Positions 8,739 through 16,126 of a stretch of DNA of 43,758 nucleotides are shown in pieces. Source of the stretch: Acidimicrobiales bacterium (GTDB lineage Bacteria; Actinomycetota; Acidimicrobiia; Acidimicrobiales; AC-9); assembly GCA_036491125.1 (NCBI GenBank), contig DASXCO010000025.1, positions 1-43,758 on the forward strand, given 5' to 3'. Numbering within the stretch: position 1 is the first letter of the stretch; each line of letters opens with the position of its first letter. The notes below the pieces were generated by a model. It was not told the DNA's origin. It made no database searches and saw nothing but the letters and a program-made list of their open reading frames with translations. Both the position numbers and the translations under genes were made by a program.

Positions 8739-9338
8739 CTAGGCGGTCCGCGTCCGCGGCAGCCAGGCCGGGCGCCGACCCTCGTAGGTGGCGATGGCGT
8801 CGTCGTGGCGCATGGTCAGGTCGATGTCGTCCATCCCCGCCAGCAGCCGATCGCGGGTGAAGTCGTCGAGGACGAAGGGGGCCTCGATGCCGGCGGCGGG
8901 GGCCGACACGGTCCGCCGCTCGACGTCGACGGTGAGCTCGAGGGCGGGGTCAGCGGCGACGGCGGCGAGCAGCGCCTGGCCGGCGTCGGGATCGATCTCG
9001 GCCGGCACCAGCCCTCCCTTGGTGCAGTTGTTGCGAAAGATATCCGCGAACCGGGATGACACCACGGCCCGGAACCCGTAGTCCTGCAGCGCCCAGACGG
9101 CGTGCTCCCGGGACGAGCCGGTACCGAAGTTGGCCCCGGCCACGAGGATGGTGGCGCCGGCGTGCTCGGGCCGATTGAGCACGAAGTCGCGGTCGTCGCG
9201 CCACTCGGCGAACAGCCCCGCCCCGAACCCCGTGCGCTCGACCCGCTTGAGCCAGTCGCTGGGGATGATCTGGTCGGTGTCGACGTCGCTCCGGGCCAGA
9301 GGGACGGCGGTACCGGCGACGACGCGTACGGGTTCCAT
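8739..9338 (-). CDS. leuD: 3-isopropylmalate dehydratase small subunit
   Basis: A 199-residue swivel-domain subunit of isopropylmalate isomerase, which converts 2- to 3-isopropylmalate in leucine synthesis together with LeuC. Visible family blocks are DVDTDQIIPSDWLKRVERTGF near the start and GANFGTGSSREHAVWALQDYG in the middle (the GSSREH substrate loop). The length is normal. It follows leuC on the same strand with a short gap. A tandem CTCTCTCGCT repeat at 9351-9370 reads as purine-rich on the coding strand and includes an AGAGAGGA Shine-Dalgarno about 9 bases before the ATG. Confidence 0.95.
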   Translation of the reverse strand: MEPVRVVAGTAVPLARSDVDTDQIIPSDWLKRVERTGFGAGLFAEWRDDRDFVLNRPEHAGATILVAGANFGTGSSREHAVWALQDYGFRAVVSSRFADIFRNNCTKGGLVPAEIDPDAGQALLAAVAADPALELTVDVERRTVSAPAAGIEAPFVLDDFTRDRLLAGMDDIDLTMRHDDAIATYEGRRPAWLPRTRTA

Positions 9339-9350
9339 GGGACTGGTCCT

Positions 9351-9370
9351 CTCTCTCGCTCTCTCTCGCT
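9351..9370. repeat. Tandem 10-bp repeat at the leuC-leuD junction
   Basis: Two perfect copies of CTCTCTCGCT fill the gap between leuC and leuD; the second touches the leuC stop codon. On the leuCD coding strand this is a run of AGCGAGAGAG that supplies the leuD ribosome-binding site. Copy-number slippage here would alter leuD translation. Confidence 0.6.
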
Positions 9371-10770
9371 CAGCTGAGGTCGTTCGGGGTGGCGAAGTGG
9401 CCGGCCACCGCCGTGGCCGCGGCCACGGCCGGTGAGACCAGATGGGTGCGCCCGCCCCGACCCTGACGGCCCTCGAAGTTGCGGTTGGACGTCGAGGCGC
9501 ACCGCTCGCCCGGGCTGAGCTTGTCGGGGTTCATGGCCAGGCACATCGAGCATCCCGCCTCGCGCCACTCGAACCCGGCGGCGGAGAAGACCCGGTCCAG
9601 GCCTTCGGCCTCGGCGTCGGCCTTGACCCGCCGGGAGCCGGGCACGACCAGGGCCCGCATCCCGTCGCGCACGCGGCGCCCGTCCAGCACCGAGGCGGCG
9701 GCGCGTAGGTCCTCGAGACGGGCGTTGGTGCACGATCCGATGAACACGGTGTCCACGGCAATATCTCTGAGGGGGGTTCCCGCCGTGAGGCCCATGTAGC
9801 CGAGGGCCCGAGCCGCCGACTCCTGCTCGGCTGGTCGCGAGTAGCTCTGCGGGTCGGGAACGGCGCCGTCGATGGCTGCCACCTGGGCGGGGTTGGTCCC
9901 CCAGGACACGTGGGGCATGAGGGAGGCGGCGTCGATGTCCACCACGCGATCGAAGGGGGCGCCGGGGTCGCTGGCCAGGCTGCGCCAGTCGTCGAGGGCG
10001 GACTCCCAGGCTGGTCCCTCGGGCGCGTGGCGGCGACCGTCCAGGTAGGCGAAGGTCGTGTCGTCGGGGGCGATCATCCCCGCCCGGGCGCCCGCTTCGA
10101 TGCTCATGTTGCACACCGTCATGCGCCCCTCCATCGATAGCGAGCGGATGGCCGACCCCTGGTACTCGATGACGTGGCCGATGCCGCCCCCCGTGCCGAT
10201 GAGGCCGATGATGCCGAGGATGACGTCCTTGGCGACGACGCCGGAGGGCAGGACGCCCTCAACTCTCACGGCCATGGTCCCCGGGCGGGGCTGGGGGAGC
10301 GTCTGGGTGGCGAGCACGTGCTCGACCTCGCTGGTCCCGATGCCGAAGGCCAGCGCGCCGAAGGCGCCGTGCGTCGAGGTGTGGCTGTCGCCGCACACGA
10401 TCGTCATGCCCGGTTGGGTGATGCCCTGCTCGGGACCGATGACGTGGACGATGCCCTGGTTGGCGTCGCCCATCGGGTACAGCGTGATCCCGAACTCCTC
10501 GCAGTTGGCGGCCAGCACCTCGAGTTGACGGGCGGAGATGGGGTCGGCGACGGGACGGTCGATGTCGAGCGTCGGCACGTTGTGGTCGGCTGTCGCCAGC
10601 GTCAGGTCCGGGCGGCGGACGGGTCGCTCCGCGAGCCGCAGCCCGTCGAACGCCTGTGGCGACGTCACCTCGTGCACCAGGTGCAGGTCGACGTACAGCA
10701 GGTCGGGCTCTCCTTCGGCCGCCCGCACCACGTGGCGGTCCCAGACCTTCTCGCTCAGCGTCTTTGCCAC
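9370..10770 (-). CDS. leuC: 3-isopropylmalate dehydratase large subunit
   Basis: A 466-residue aconitase-superfamily [4Fe-4S] enzyme that partners LeuD. Visible blocks include [40 protein letters not shown] and the cluster ligands: a Cys in FIGSCTNAR and the CxxC of [14 protein letters not shown]. The start is GTG at 10770 with a GGGGG Shine-Dalgarno eight bases upstream. It is transcribed away from an IclR-type regulator gene across about 50 bases and is presumably that regulator's target. Confidence 0.95.
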   Translation of the reverse strand: MAKTLSEKVWDRHVVRAAEGEPDLLYVDLHLVHEVTSPQAFDGLRLAERPVRRPDLTLATADHNVPTLDIDRPVADPISARQLEVLAANCEEFGITLYPMGDANQGIVHVIGPEQGITQPGMTIVCGDSHTSTHGAFGALAFGIGTSEVEHVLATQTLPQPRPGTMAVRVEGVLPSGVVAKDVILGIIGLIGTGGGIGHVIEYQGSAIRSLSMEGRMTVCNMSIEAGARAGMIAPDDTTFAYLDGRRHAPEGPAWESALDDWRSLASDPGAPFDRVVDIDAASLMPHVSWGTNPAQVAAIDGAVPDPQSYSRPAEQESAARALGYMGLTAGTPLRDIAVDTVFIGSCTNARLEDLRAAASVLDGRRVRDGMRALVVPGSRRVKADAEAEGLDRVFSAAGFEWREAGCSMCLAMNPDKLSPGERCASTSNRNFEGRQGRGGRTHLVSPAVAAATAVAGHFATPNDLS

Positions 10771-10790
10771 TGCTGCCCCCGTTGTCTCTG

Positions 10791-10805
10791 TCTCATATAT
10801 TGAGA
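10791..10805. promoter_or_regulatory. Palindromic operator candidate between leuC and the IclR-type gene
   Basis: TCTCA-TATAT-TGAGA is a 5-bp perfect inverted repeat around an AT centre, in the only AT-rich patch of the divergent leuC/IclR promoter region. Its position and symmetry suit a dimeric regulator controlling both genes, as described for NdgR and leuCD in Streptomyces and relatives. The assignment of this exact site is inference. Confidence 0.5.
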
Positions 10806-10820
10806 TATTGTTCTCGCTAT

Positions 10821-11480
10821 ATGGAAGAGAGTGTAAGCGGCGTCGGCGTCCTCGACAAGGCGGTTGCCATCCTCGCCGCCCTCGAGCCTCGGCCGGCGAC
10901 GCTCAACCAGCTGGTCGACACCACCGGGTTGACCCGGGCGACGGCCCACCGGCTGGCTCTGGCCCTGGGTCGCCACGGCCTGGTGGAGCGCGACGTCGAC
11001 GGTCGCTTCTGCCTGGGGCCGCGTCTCACCGAGCTGGGGGCGGCGGCCCTGGCCGGCCCACCGCTGGCGGTGACCGCCCGGCCCGCCCTCGAGGTGCTCA
11101 GGGACCGCACGGGCGAGAGCGCACAGCTGTACGTGGCCGCGGGTGAGGCCCGACTCTGCGTCGCCTCCCTGGAATCGCCCCACAGCCTGCGCACCATCGT
11201 GGCCGTCGGCGCCGCCCTGCCGATGGACCGCGGCTCGGCGGGGGCCGTGCTGCGCGACGATCCCCGCGTCAACCGGCGGGGTTGGATCGAGAGCGTCGAG
11301 GAGCGCGAGAAGGGGGTGGCGTCGGTCAGTGCGCCCGTGCATCGGGGCGCGCGCGTGGTGGCGGCCGTCTCGGTGTCGGGCCCGGTGGAACGGACGACCC
11401 GGGCGCCAGGGCGGAGGTACGGCGTCGCCGTCGTCGACGCCGCCCGCCAGGTGGAGGACGCGGCCGGCTGGACGTCCTGA
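10821..11480 (+). CDS. ndgR: IclR-family regulator of leuCD (NdgR-like)
   Basis: 219 residues: an N-terminal winged helix (about 8-60, [20 protein letters not shown]) and a C-terminal IclR effector domain (about 75-210). NdgR-type proteins sit divergently beside leuCD in many actinomycetes and control leucine and other amino acid genes. I use the ATG at 10821 because it gives a standard IclR N-terminus; the frame stays open upstream, but that stretch would lie inside leuC. The effector domain is slightly short compared with the usual total of about 240 residues, mainly in the segment before GWIESVEE. Confidence 0.82.
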   Translation: MEESVSGVGVLDKAVAILAALEPRPATLNQLVDTTGLTRATAHRLALALGRHGLVERDVDGRFCLGPRLTELGAAALAGPPLAVTARPALEVLRDRTGESAQLYVAAGEARLCVASLESPHSLRTIVAVGAALPMDRGSAGAVLRDDPRVNRRGWIESVEEREKGVASVSAPVHRGARVVAAVSVSGPVERTTRAPGRRYGVAVVDAARQVEDAAGWTS

Positions 11481-11483
11481 CGG

Positions 11484-12026
11484 TCAGCTGAGCCCGAGCT
11501 TGCGGCTGCAGGCGGGCCACTGGCCCCACCCGCTGCGGGCCTGTAGCCGCTGCGCCGCCTGGTCCTGCATCGCCGGTGGCTCCTGGTCGGGCCGACCCGG
11601 ATAGCCCATGCTCGACCACGTCGACCAGACGAACTGGTAGGCGCCGTAGAAGCCGTTGCCGGTGTTCTCCTGGTAGTTGCCGCCCGACTCGCACTGGCGC
11701 AGCGCCGCCCACACGCCGCCCGCCGTCGCCGCGCGGGAGAGCACCGGGGGCTTGGGTCGCACGGTGGTCGTGGTGGTCGACGGGGTGGCCGAGACGGCCA
11801 GGGCAGGGGCGGGGGCGGTGGTCGGTGGCGCTGCTGGCGCGGGAGGAGGTGGCGGTGACGGAGGCGGGTCGACGACGACGACGTGGGTCGGAGCGAGGCG
11901 GCCCACATACGCCGCTGGCGCGCCAACCGGGAAGCGGTTGATCGCCGCCGCGGTTCCCAGCACCATGAGGGCCAGCGCGCACCCCACCAGCGCCCGCAGC
12001 GGCGCCAGCCGGAGCAGGTCGGACAT
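11484..12026 (-). CDS. Secreted or anchored Rpf-like transglycosylase-domain protein
   Basis: A 180-residue protein. A hydrophobic signal/anchor sits near the start (LVGCALALMVLGTAAAI), followed by a Pro/Ala/Thr-rich wall-spanning linker. The C-terminal domain of about 75 residues is of the resuscitation-promoting-factor/transglycosylase-like type: WAALRQCESGGNY with the expected catalytic Glu, GAYQF, and the typical RSGWGQWPACSRKLGL ending. Such enzymes cut peptidoglycan glycan strands. The frame extends upstream to 12302, but the ATG at 12026 directly precedes a good signal sequence, so I start there. It converges with the IclR-family gene. Confidence 0.75.
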   Translation of the reverse strand: MSDLLRLAPLRALVGCALALMVLGTAAAINRFPVGAPAAYVGRLAPTHVVVVDPPPSPPPPPAPAAPPTTAPAPALAVSATPSTTTTTVRPKPPVLSRAATAGGVWAALRQCESGGNYQENTGNGFYGAYQFVWSTWSSMGYPGRPDQEPPAMQDQAAQRLQARSGWGQWPACSRKLGLS

Positions 12027-12481
12027 GCCCCAGTGCACGGCGCCTGAGTGCGGGTCGGGTGCCGGTGGACGCGTCGCCAGCGGCGCCGCCGTGGCGCGTC
12101 GTCGGGCGGCGCCGACTGGCCCCCGGACGGACATGGACCAGGAGTCGACCGTGAGCGTCGTCCGAGCGAGGACGCGGATCGATGGTGAATGGGACTCGAG
12201 GGCCCACTCCAGTGACTCGGCCAGTGTGAGTGATCGACCCCGCCCCCTGTGGGCCGTACGGTCTCTGTCCGGCTCGACGAACCTCGGAGGGGAGTCGATC
12301 ACGAGCGAGGCGAGGTCAGCCGGGTCCGGGCCACCCCGCGACCCGGCTCGTCCGCCTCTCGGCTGCGGTGCACGACACTTGGGATTCGCCGCTCCGTCGC
12401 CCAGATCCTCCCCTAGCGGCTACCCAAAACGACCCAAATGGGGTAGCCCCGGTGACGGGCGCGGCCCGAGGGGTCGGTCCG
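12027..12481. other. Gene-poor 455-bp gap
   Basis: No convincing gene. A minus-strand frame continues upstream of the Rpf-like gene to 12302 but shows no recognisable domain. The one clear structure is a 7-bp inverted repeat, GCTACCC at 12419-12425 and GGGTAGC at 12441-12447, around an A-rich centre. It could be a terminator-like hairpin for the hydrolase gene that ends at 12482, or a regulatory site. Confidence 0.4.
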
Positions 12482-13354
12482 CTACGGAGCGGCGGTGGGC
12501 TGGCTGGCCCGACGGGCCACCAGCTCGCAGGCCTCGACGAGCGTGGGCACGAACGCCCGCGGCTGAGCGGCGCACACCCCGTGATCGCCTACCACCGGAT
12601 GCACCGTCGCTCCGGGGATGGCGCTGGCGAGGGAGGCCTGATGGAGGGGGTCCACGACGCGGTCCTCAGTGGTGAGGATGACGGCGGTGGGCACGTCGAT
12701 CGAGCCGATCCAGGCCTGGGCGTCGTAGCTACCGATGGCGGCGCCGGCCTGGAGCACGGCCGCCGGGTCGTTGCGGTCGAGCTCGGCGACGGCCCAGCCA
12801 AGGCTCGTGCCGTCGAGTCGGCGTCGGGTGAAAGAGCCGGCGACCTGACGGGACAGTCCGGCTGGGGCCAGGCGGGCGGCCACCGACAGCCCCATCATGC
12901 TGGCGAAGAGCAGGCGCTCGCCGGGGTCCCGCACGAACCGGGCGCTGGTCGCGCACAGCACCAACCCTTCGACCAGCTCGGGGTGTCGGCGCCAGACCAG
13001 CTGGGCCACCGGGCCGCCCATCGAGTAGCCGACGATGATGGCCTGATCCGTCCCCGTGACCTGGGCGAGGGCCGCCACGTCGTCGGCGCAGTCCTCCAGG
13101 CGAAAGGGTCGCCACGACCGGATACCCCGGCCGTGGCCCCGCTGGTCGAGCGCCAGCACGCGGAACCGCCTCGCCAATGGGGCGTAGGTTGCGAACCAGT
13201 TGAGGTCGGCCGTCACCGTCCAGCCGTGGAGCAGAATCACCGTCTGCGCGCCTGGCGGCCCCGCCAGCTCCCGGACGAACGTCGTTCCCCTCCCCGGCAG
13301 CGTCACCCGTCTCCCGGGCGGTAACAGCGGTGGGTCGAGGTCTCCGTTCACCAC
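12482..13354 (-). CDS. Alpha/beta-hydrolase fold protein
   Basis: 290 residues, one complete alpha/beta-hydrolase domain. Visible elements are an oxyanion strand VILLHGWT (about 40-47), the nucleophile elbow GYSMGG (Ser about 108), a probable acid in TTEDRVVDP, and a catalytic His in VGDHGVC near the C-terminus. This layout fits esterases, lactonases and C-C hydrolases. The substrate cannot be told from the sequence, and the neighbours give no hint. The start is GTG at 13354. Confidence 0.82.
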   Translation of the reverse strand: MVNGDLDPPLLPPGRRVTLPGRGTTFVRELAGPPGAQTVILLHGWTVTADLNWFATYAPLARRFRVLALDQRGHGRGIRSWRPFRLEDCADDVAALAQVTGTDQAIIVGYSMGGPVAQLVWRRHPELVEGLVLCATSARFVRDPGERLLFASMMGLSVAARLAPAGLSRQVAGSFTRRRLDGTSLGWAVAELDRNDPAAVLQAGAAIGSYDAQAWIGSIDVPTAVILTTEDRVVDPLHQASLASAIPGATVHPVVGDHGVCAAQPRAFVPTLVEACELVARRASQPTAAP

Positions 13355-13414
13355 CAGAGAGGATACGGGTCGGGCCGCGCGGCGCAGTCGTCACCGATCG
13401 CTCTGTCCCTGGCC

Positions 13415-13454
13415 GCTTCGCCGCCCCGGGCGGGGCTCGTCCCCGCCCTCCGCC
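13415..13454 (-). repeat. GC-rich hairpin repeat, copy 2 (REP-like), intergenic
   Basis: On the minus strand a GGGCGGGG stem, loop ACGAG and CCCCGCCC stem, followed by GGGGCGGCGAAGC. It matches the copy at 5417-5457 at most positions. It lies between the start of the hydrolase gene and the end of greA, where a repetitive extragenic element or a transcription terminator would be expected. Confidence 0.55.
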
Positions 13455-13500
13455 GCTGCAGCCAACCCCGAGCGGCGGGGGCTCCGCCGCCGCGCGCTGT

Positions 13501-13968
13501 TCAGCCGCCGAGGTCGACGATGGTGACCTTGAGGGTGCCGCCCGGGGCCTTGTACTCCACGGTGTCGCCCGGCCGGTGCCCCATCAGAGCCTGCCCGAGG
13601 GGCGAGCCGGGCGAGACCACCGAGGCGTCGTCCCGGCGTTCCTCGATGGAGCCGACGAGGTAGCGCTCGACGCTCTCGTCGCCCTCGTAGCGCAGGCTTA
13701 CCACGGCGCCGGCGGTGACAGCGCCGTCGGCACTGGAGCCGTCGACGATGACCGCAGAGCCGAGGAGGACCTGGAGCTGACGGATGCGGTTCTCCATCTT
13801 TCCCTGGCTGTCCTTGGCCGCGTGGTAGTCGGCGTTCTCGGACAGGTCCCCCAGGGCCCGGGCCGCCTCGATAGCCCGGGCGATCTCCACCCGGCCCCGG
13901 CTGGTCAGGTCGTCGAGCTCGGCTTGGAGCCGCTCGTAGGTCTTTGGAGTGAGGTGTGTCTCGCTCAC
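13501..13968 (-). CDS. greA: Transcription elongation factor GreA
   Basis: 155 residues, the usual GreA length. The N-terminal coiled coil carries LGDLSENADYHAAKDSQGKM, including the acidic tip that reaches the RNA polymerase active site to stimulate cleavage of backtracked RNA. The C-terminal FKBP-like domain has SPLGQALMGHRPGDTVEY. I take the GTG at 13968 (MSETHLTPKTYERL) as the start, since the longer frame adds unrelated residues. It is divergent from the leuB leader. Confidence 0.93.
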   Translation of the reverse strand: MSETHLTPKTYERLQAELDDLTSRGRVEIARAIEAARALGDLSENADYHAAKDSQGKMENRIRQLQVLLGSAVIVDGSSADGAVTAGAVVSLRYEGDESVERYLVGSIEERRDDASVVSPGSPLGQALMGHRPGDTVEYKAPGGTLKVTIVDLGG

Positions 13969-14027
13969 CCGGTCGAGGCTATCGGCAAGGGCAGCCCCGC
14001 CGTCCAGCCCAGCCCAAGGCAACCGGG

Positions 14028-14056
14028 TTGACGGGTGATCGCTGCTGGGCGACACT
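14028..14056 (+). promoter_or_regulatory. Promoter of the leuB-ilvE-cimA operon
   Basis: TTGACG at 14028-14033, a 17-base spacer, then GACACT at 14051-14056. The -35 is strong and the -10 moderate. The expected RNA start is about 14062-14066, which coincides with the GTG of the leader peptide, so the leader would be translated from a leaderless end. Confidence 0.5.
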
Positions 14057-14065
14057 TGCTTCGCT

Positions 14066-14098
14066 GTGACCGCCACCCAGGTATCGATCATTCCGTAG
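14066..14098 (+). CDS. Leader peptide of the leuB operon
   Basis: A 10-residue frame starting with [13 protein letters not shown], then TAG. It has one Val and two adjacent Ile codons placed just before an RNA hairpin and terminator. That is the usual design of ribosome-mediated attenuation for branched-chain amino acid operons. No Shine-Dalgarno is seen, but the predicted transcription start falls on or just before the GTG, and actinomycetes translate leaderless RNAs efficiently. Ile codons fit an operon that contains cimA, an isoleucine-pathway gene. Confidence 0.55.
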   Translation: MTATQVSIIP

Positions 14099-14152
14099 GC
14101 GCACACCCTCCGGTGTGTGCCTCGTCGACCGTCCACGCAGTGGGCGGTTTTT
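14099..14152 (+). terminator. Attenuator: pause hairpin, antiterminator and intrinsic terminator
   Basis: Hairpin 1:2 pairs 14099-14107 with 14112-14120 (9 bp with one G-U, loop CUCC). Terminator 3:4 pairs 14129-14136 with 14140-14147 (8 bp with one G-U, loop GCA), followed by TTTTTCATTTT. Region 2 can instead pair with region 3 (14114-14119 with 14134-14139), which excludes both other stems. A ribosome stalled at the Ile codons (14087-14092) would cover region 1, so the antiterminator would form and leuB would be transcribed. Confidence 0.7.
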
Positions 14153-14171
14153 CATTTTCTCGGGAGCAAAG

Positions 14172-15200
14172 TTGACCCCACACAAGGTGGGCCTCATAGG
14201 CGGCGACGGTATCGGGCCGGAAGTCGTCGCCGAGGCCATGAAGGTCGTGTCCGCCGTCGGCGTGCGGCTGGACACGGTCGACTACGACCTGGGGGCAGCG
14301 CGGTACCTGCGTACGGGTGAGGCCCTGCCCGACAGCGTGCTGGACGAGCTTCGCAGCCTCGACGCCGTCTTCCTCGGCGCCGTCGGGCCCCCGTTGGGCA
14401 GCCGCGACGTGCCACCGGGTGCGCTCGAGCGGGGACTGCTGCTCCGGATGCGCTTCGAGCTCGACCTCTATGTCAACCTGCGGCCCTTCATCGGCCTGCC
14501 CGGGACCGCTCGAGGCCCGATCGATCTCGTCGTGGTCAGGGAGAACACCGAGGGCACCTACGCCGGAGAGGGCGGCTTCCTCCGTCGTGGTGGACCACTC
14601 GAGGTGGCGACCCAGGGGTCGGTCAACACCCGCTTCGGCGCCGAGAGGTGCGTGCGCTTCGCTTTCGATCTGGCCCAGCGCCGGCCCCGGCACCACCTCA
14701 CTCTGGTGCACAAGACCAACGTCCTCACCTTCTCCGGCGACCTGTGGCAGCGCACCTTCGACGAGGTGAGCGCCGAGTTCCCCGGAGTGGACACGGCCTA
14801 CAACCACGTGGACGCGGCCTGCATCTATCTGGTGGAGGACTCGCAACGCTACGACGTGGTGGTCACCGACAACCTGTTCGGCGACATCATCACCGACCTC
14901 GCCGGCGCCGTGGCCGGCGGGATCGGCCTGGCCGCCTCGGCCAATCTCAACCCGGCGCGCACCGGCCCCTCGCTGTTCGAGCCGGTCCACGGCGCGGCCC
15001 ACGACATCGCCGGCACCGGTCGGGCCAACCCGCTGGCGGCCATCCGCTCTGCGGCGATGATGCTGGACCACCTGGGCGAGGCCGATGCCGCCGCCCGCAT
15101 CAGCAAGGCGGTGCTCGACCAACTGTCCGAGTCCGCCTCCACAGGAGCGACCTTGGGAACCACCGCCGAGATCGGCGATGCCATCGCAGAGAGGGTGTAG
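14172..15200 (+). CDS. leuB: 3-isopropylmalate dehydrogenase
   Basis: A 342-residue member of the isocitrate/isopropylmalate dehydrogenase family, which oxidises 3-isopropylmalate with NAD to give the leucine 2-oxoacid precursor. Visible blocks are [16 protein letters not shown], the substrate-binding [13 protein letters not shown], the catalytic K of HKTNVL, the metal-binding [15 protein letters not shown] and the NAD loop [18 protein letters not shown]. The start is TTG, with GGGAG eight bases upstream; the frame is open further upstream, but that part is the attenuator. Its stop is two bases from ilvE. Confidence 0.93.
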   Translation: MTPHKVGLIGGDGIGPEVVAEAMKVVSAVGVRLDTVDYDLGAARYLRTGEALPDSVLDELRSLDAVFLGAVGPPLGSRDVPPGALERGLLLRMRFELDLYVNLRPFIGLPGTARGPIDLVVVRENTEGTYAGEGGFLRRGGPLEVATQGSVNTRFGAERCVRFAFDLAQRRPRHHLTLVHKTNVLTFSGDLWQRTFDEVSAEFPGVDTAYNHVDAACIYLVEDSQRYDVVVTDNLFGDIITDLAGAVAGGIGLAASANLNPARTGPSLFEPVHGAAHDIAGTGRANPLAAIRSAAMMLDHLGEADAAARISKAVLDQLSESASTGATLGTTAEIGDAIAERV

Positions 15201-15202
15201 CC

Positions 15203-16126
15203 ATGCCGATCACACCGAGCGAGAAGATCTGGATGGACGGCGAGATGGTCGACTGGGATCAGGCCAAGATCCACGTCCTCACCCACAGCCTCCACTACGG
15301 ATCCGGTGTCTTCGAGGGGATCCGCGCCTACGCCACGCCCAGGGGACCCGCGGTGTTCCGCCTTGGCGAGCACATCACCCGCCTATTGGGCTCTGCCAAG
15401 GTCTTCCTCATCGACATCCCCTACAACCACGAGGAGCTGGTCGCCGCGACCAAGCAGACCGTGCAGGTGAACGGGCTCGAGTCCTGCTACATCCGTCCCA
15501 TCGCCTACCTCGGCTACGGCGAGATGGGTCTCAATCCGCTGCCCTCAGAGGTCAACGTCGCCATCGCGGTCTGGCCGTGGGGCAGCTATCTGGGCGAAGA
15601 GGGCGTGGCCTCGGGGGTGCGGGTCAAGATCAGCACCTGGCTGCGTCACGATCCCAACGCCATTCCCACCGCGGTCAAGGCGACGGGCATGTACATCAAC
15701 TCGTCCATGGCAAAGGTCGAAGCCCTCAAGGCCGGCTACGACGAAGCGGTCATGCTGTCGCCGCGGGGACATGTCAGCGAGTGCTCGGGGGAGAACCTGT
15801 TCGTTGTCAAAGGGGGCCGCCTCCTGACCCCTCCGCCCAGCGACGGCGCCCTGGAGGGCATCACCCAGGCCTCGGTGGTGACGATCGCCCGCGACCTCGG
15901 CTATGAGGTCGGGGTGAGTACCCTCCATCGCAGTGACCTGTACACCGCGGAGGAGGCCTTTCTCACGGGGACGGCCGCCGAGGTGGTCCCGATCTCCTCG
16001 GTGGACGACCGGTCCGTGGGCGACGGACGTCCCGGGCCGATGACCCGGAGCATCCAAGAGACCTATTTCGCCACCGTGCGAGGCGAGATCGACCGGTACA
16101 AGGACTGGCTCGACCATGTCGGCTGA
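15203..16126 (+). CDS. ilvE: Branched-chain amino acid aminotransferase
   Basis: A 307-residue fold-type IV PLP enzyme that performs the last step of Leu, Ile and Val synthesis. It has the start pattern EKIWMDGEMVDWDQAKIHVL, HSLHYGSGVFEGIRAY, the PLP lysine in TAVKATGMYINS, ECSGENLFVV and LTGTAAEVVPI. The length suits the bacterial IlvE (about 300) type. Its last 11 bases overlap the start of cimA. Confidence 0.93.
   Translation: MPITPSEKIWMDGEMVDWDQAKIHVLTHSLHYGSGVFEGIRAYATPRGPAVFRLGEHITRLLGSAKVFLIDIPYNHEELVAATKQTVQVNGLESCYIRPIAYLGYGEMGLNPLPSEVNVAIAVWPWGSYLGEEGVASGVRVKISTWLRHDPNAIPTAVKATGMYINSSMAKVEALKAGYDEAVMLSPRGHVSECSGENLFVVKGGRLLTPPPSDGALEGITQASVVTIARDLGYEVGVSTLHRSDLYTAEEAFLTGTAAEVVPISSVDDRSVGDGRPGPMTRSIQETYFATVRGEIDRYKDWLDHVG

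Noticed and set aside
8816-10114. 432-codon minus-strand frame through leuD and leuC
   Set aside because: Out of frame with both enzymes; an Arg/Pro-rich shadow.
12027-12302. N-terminal extension of the Rpf-like protein
   Set aside because: The added residues show no domain and would bury the signal peptide inside the protein.
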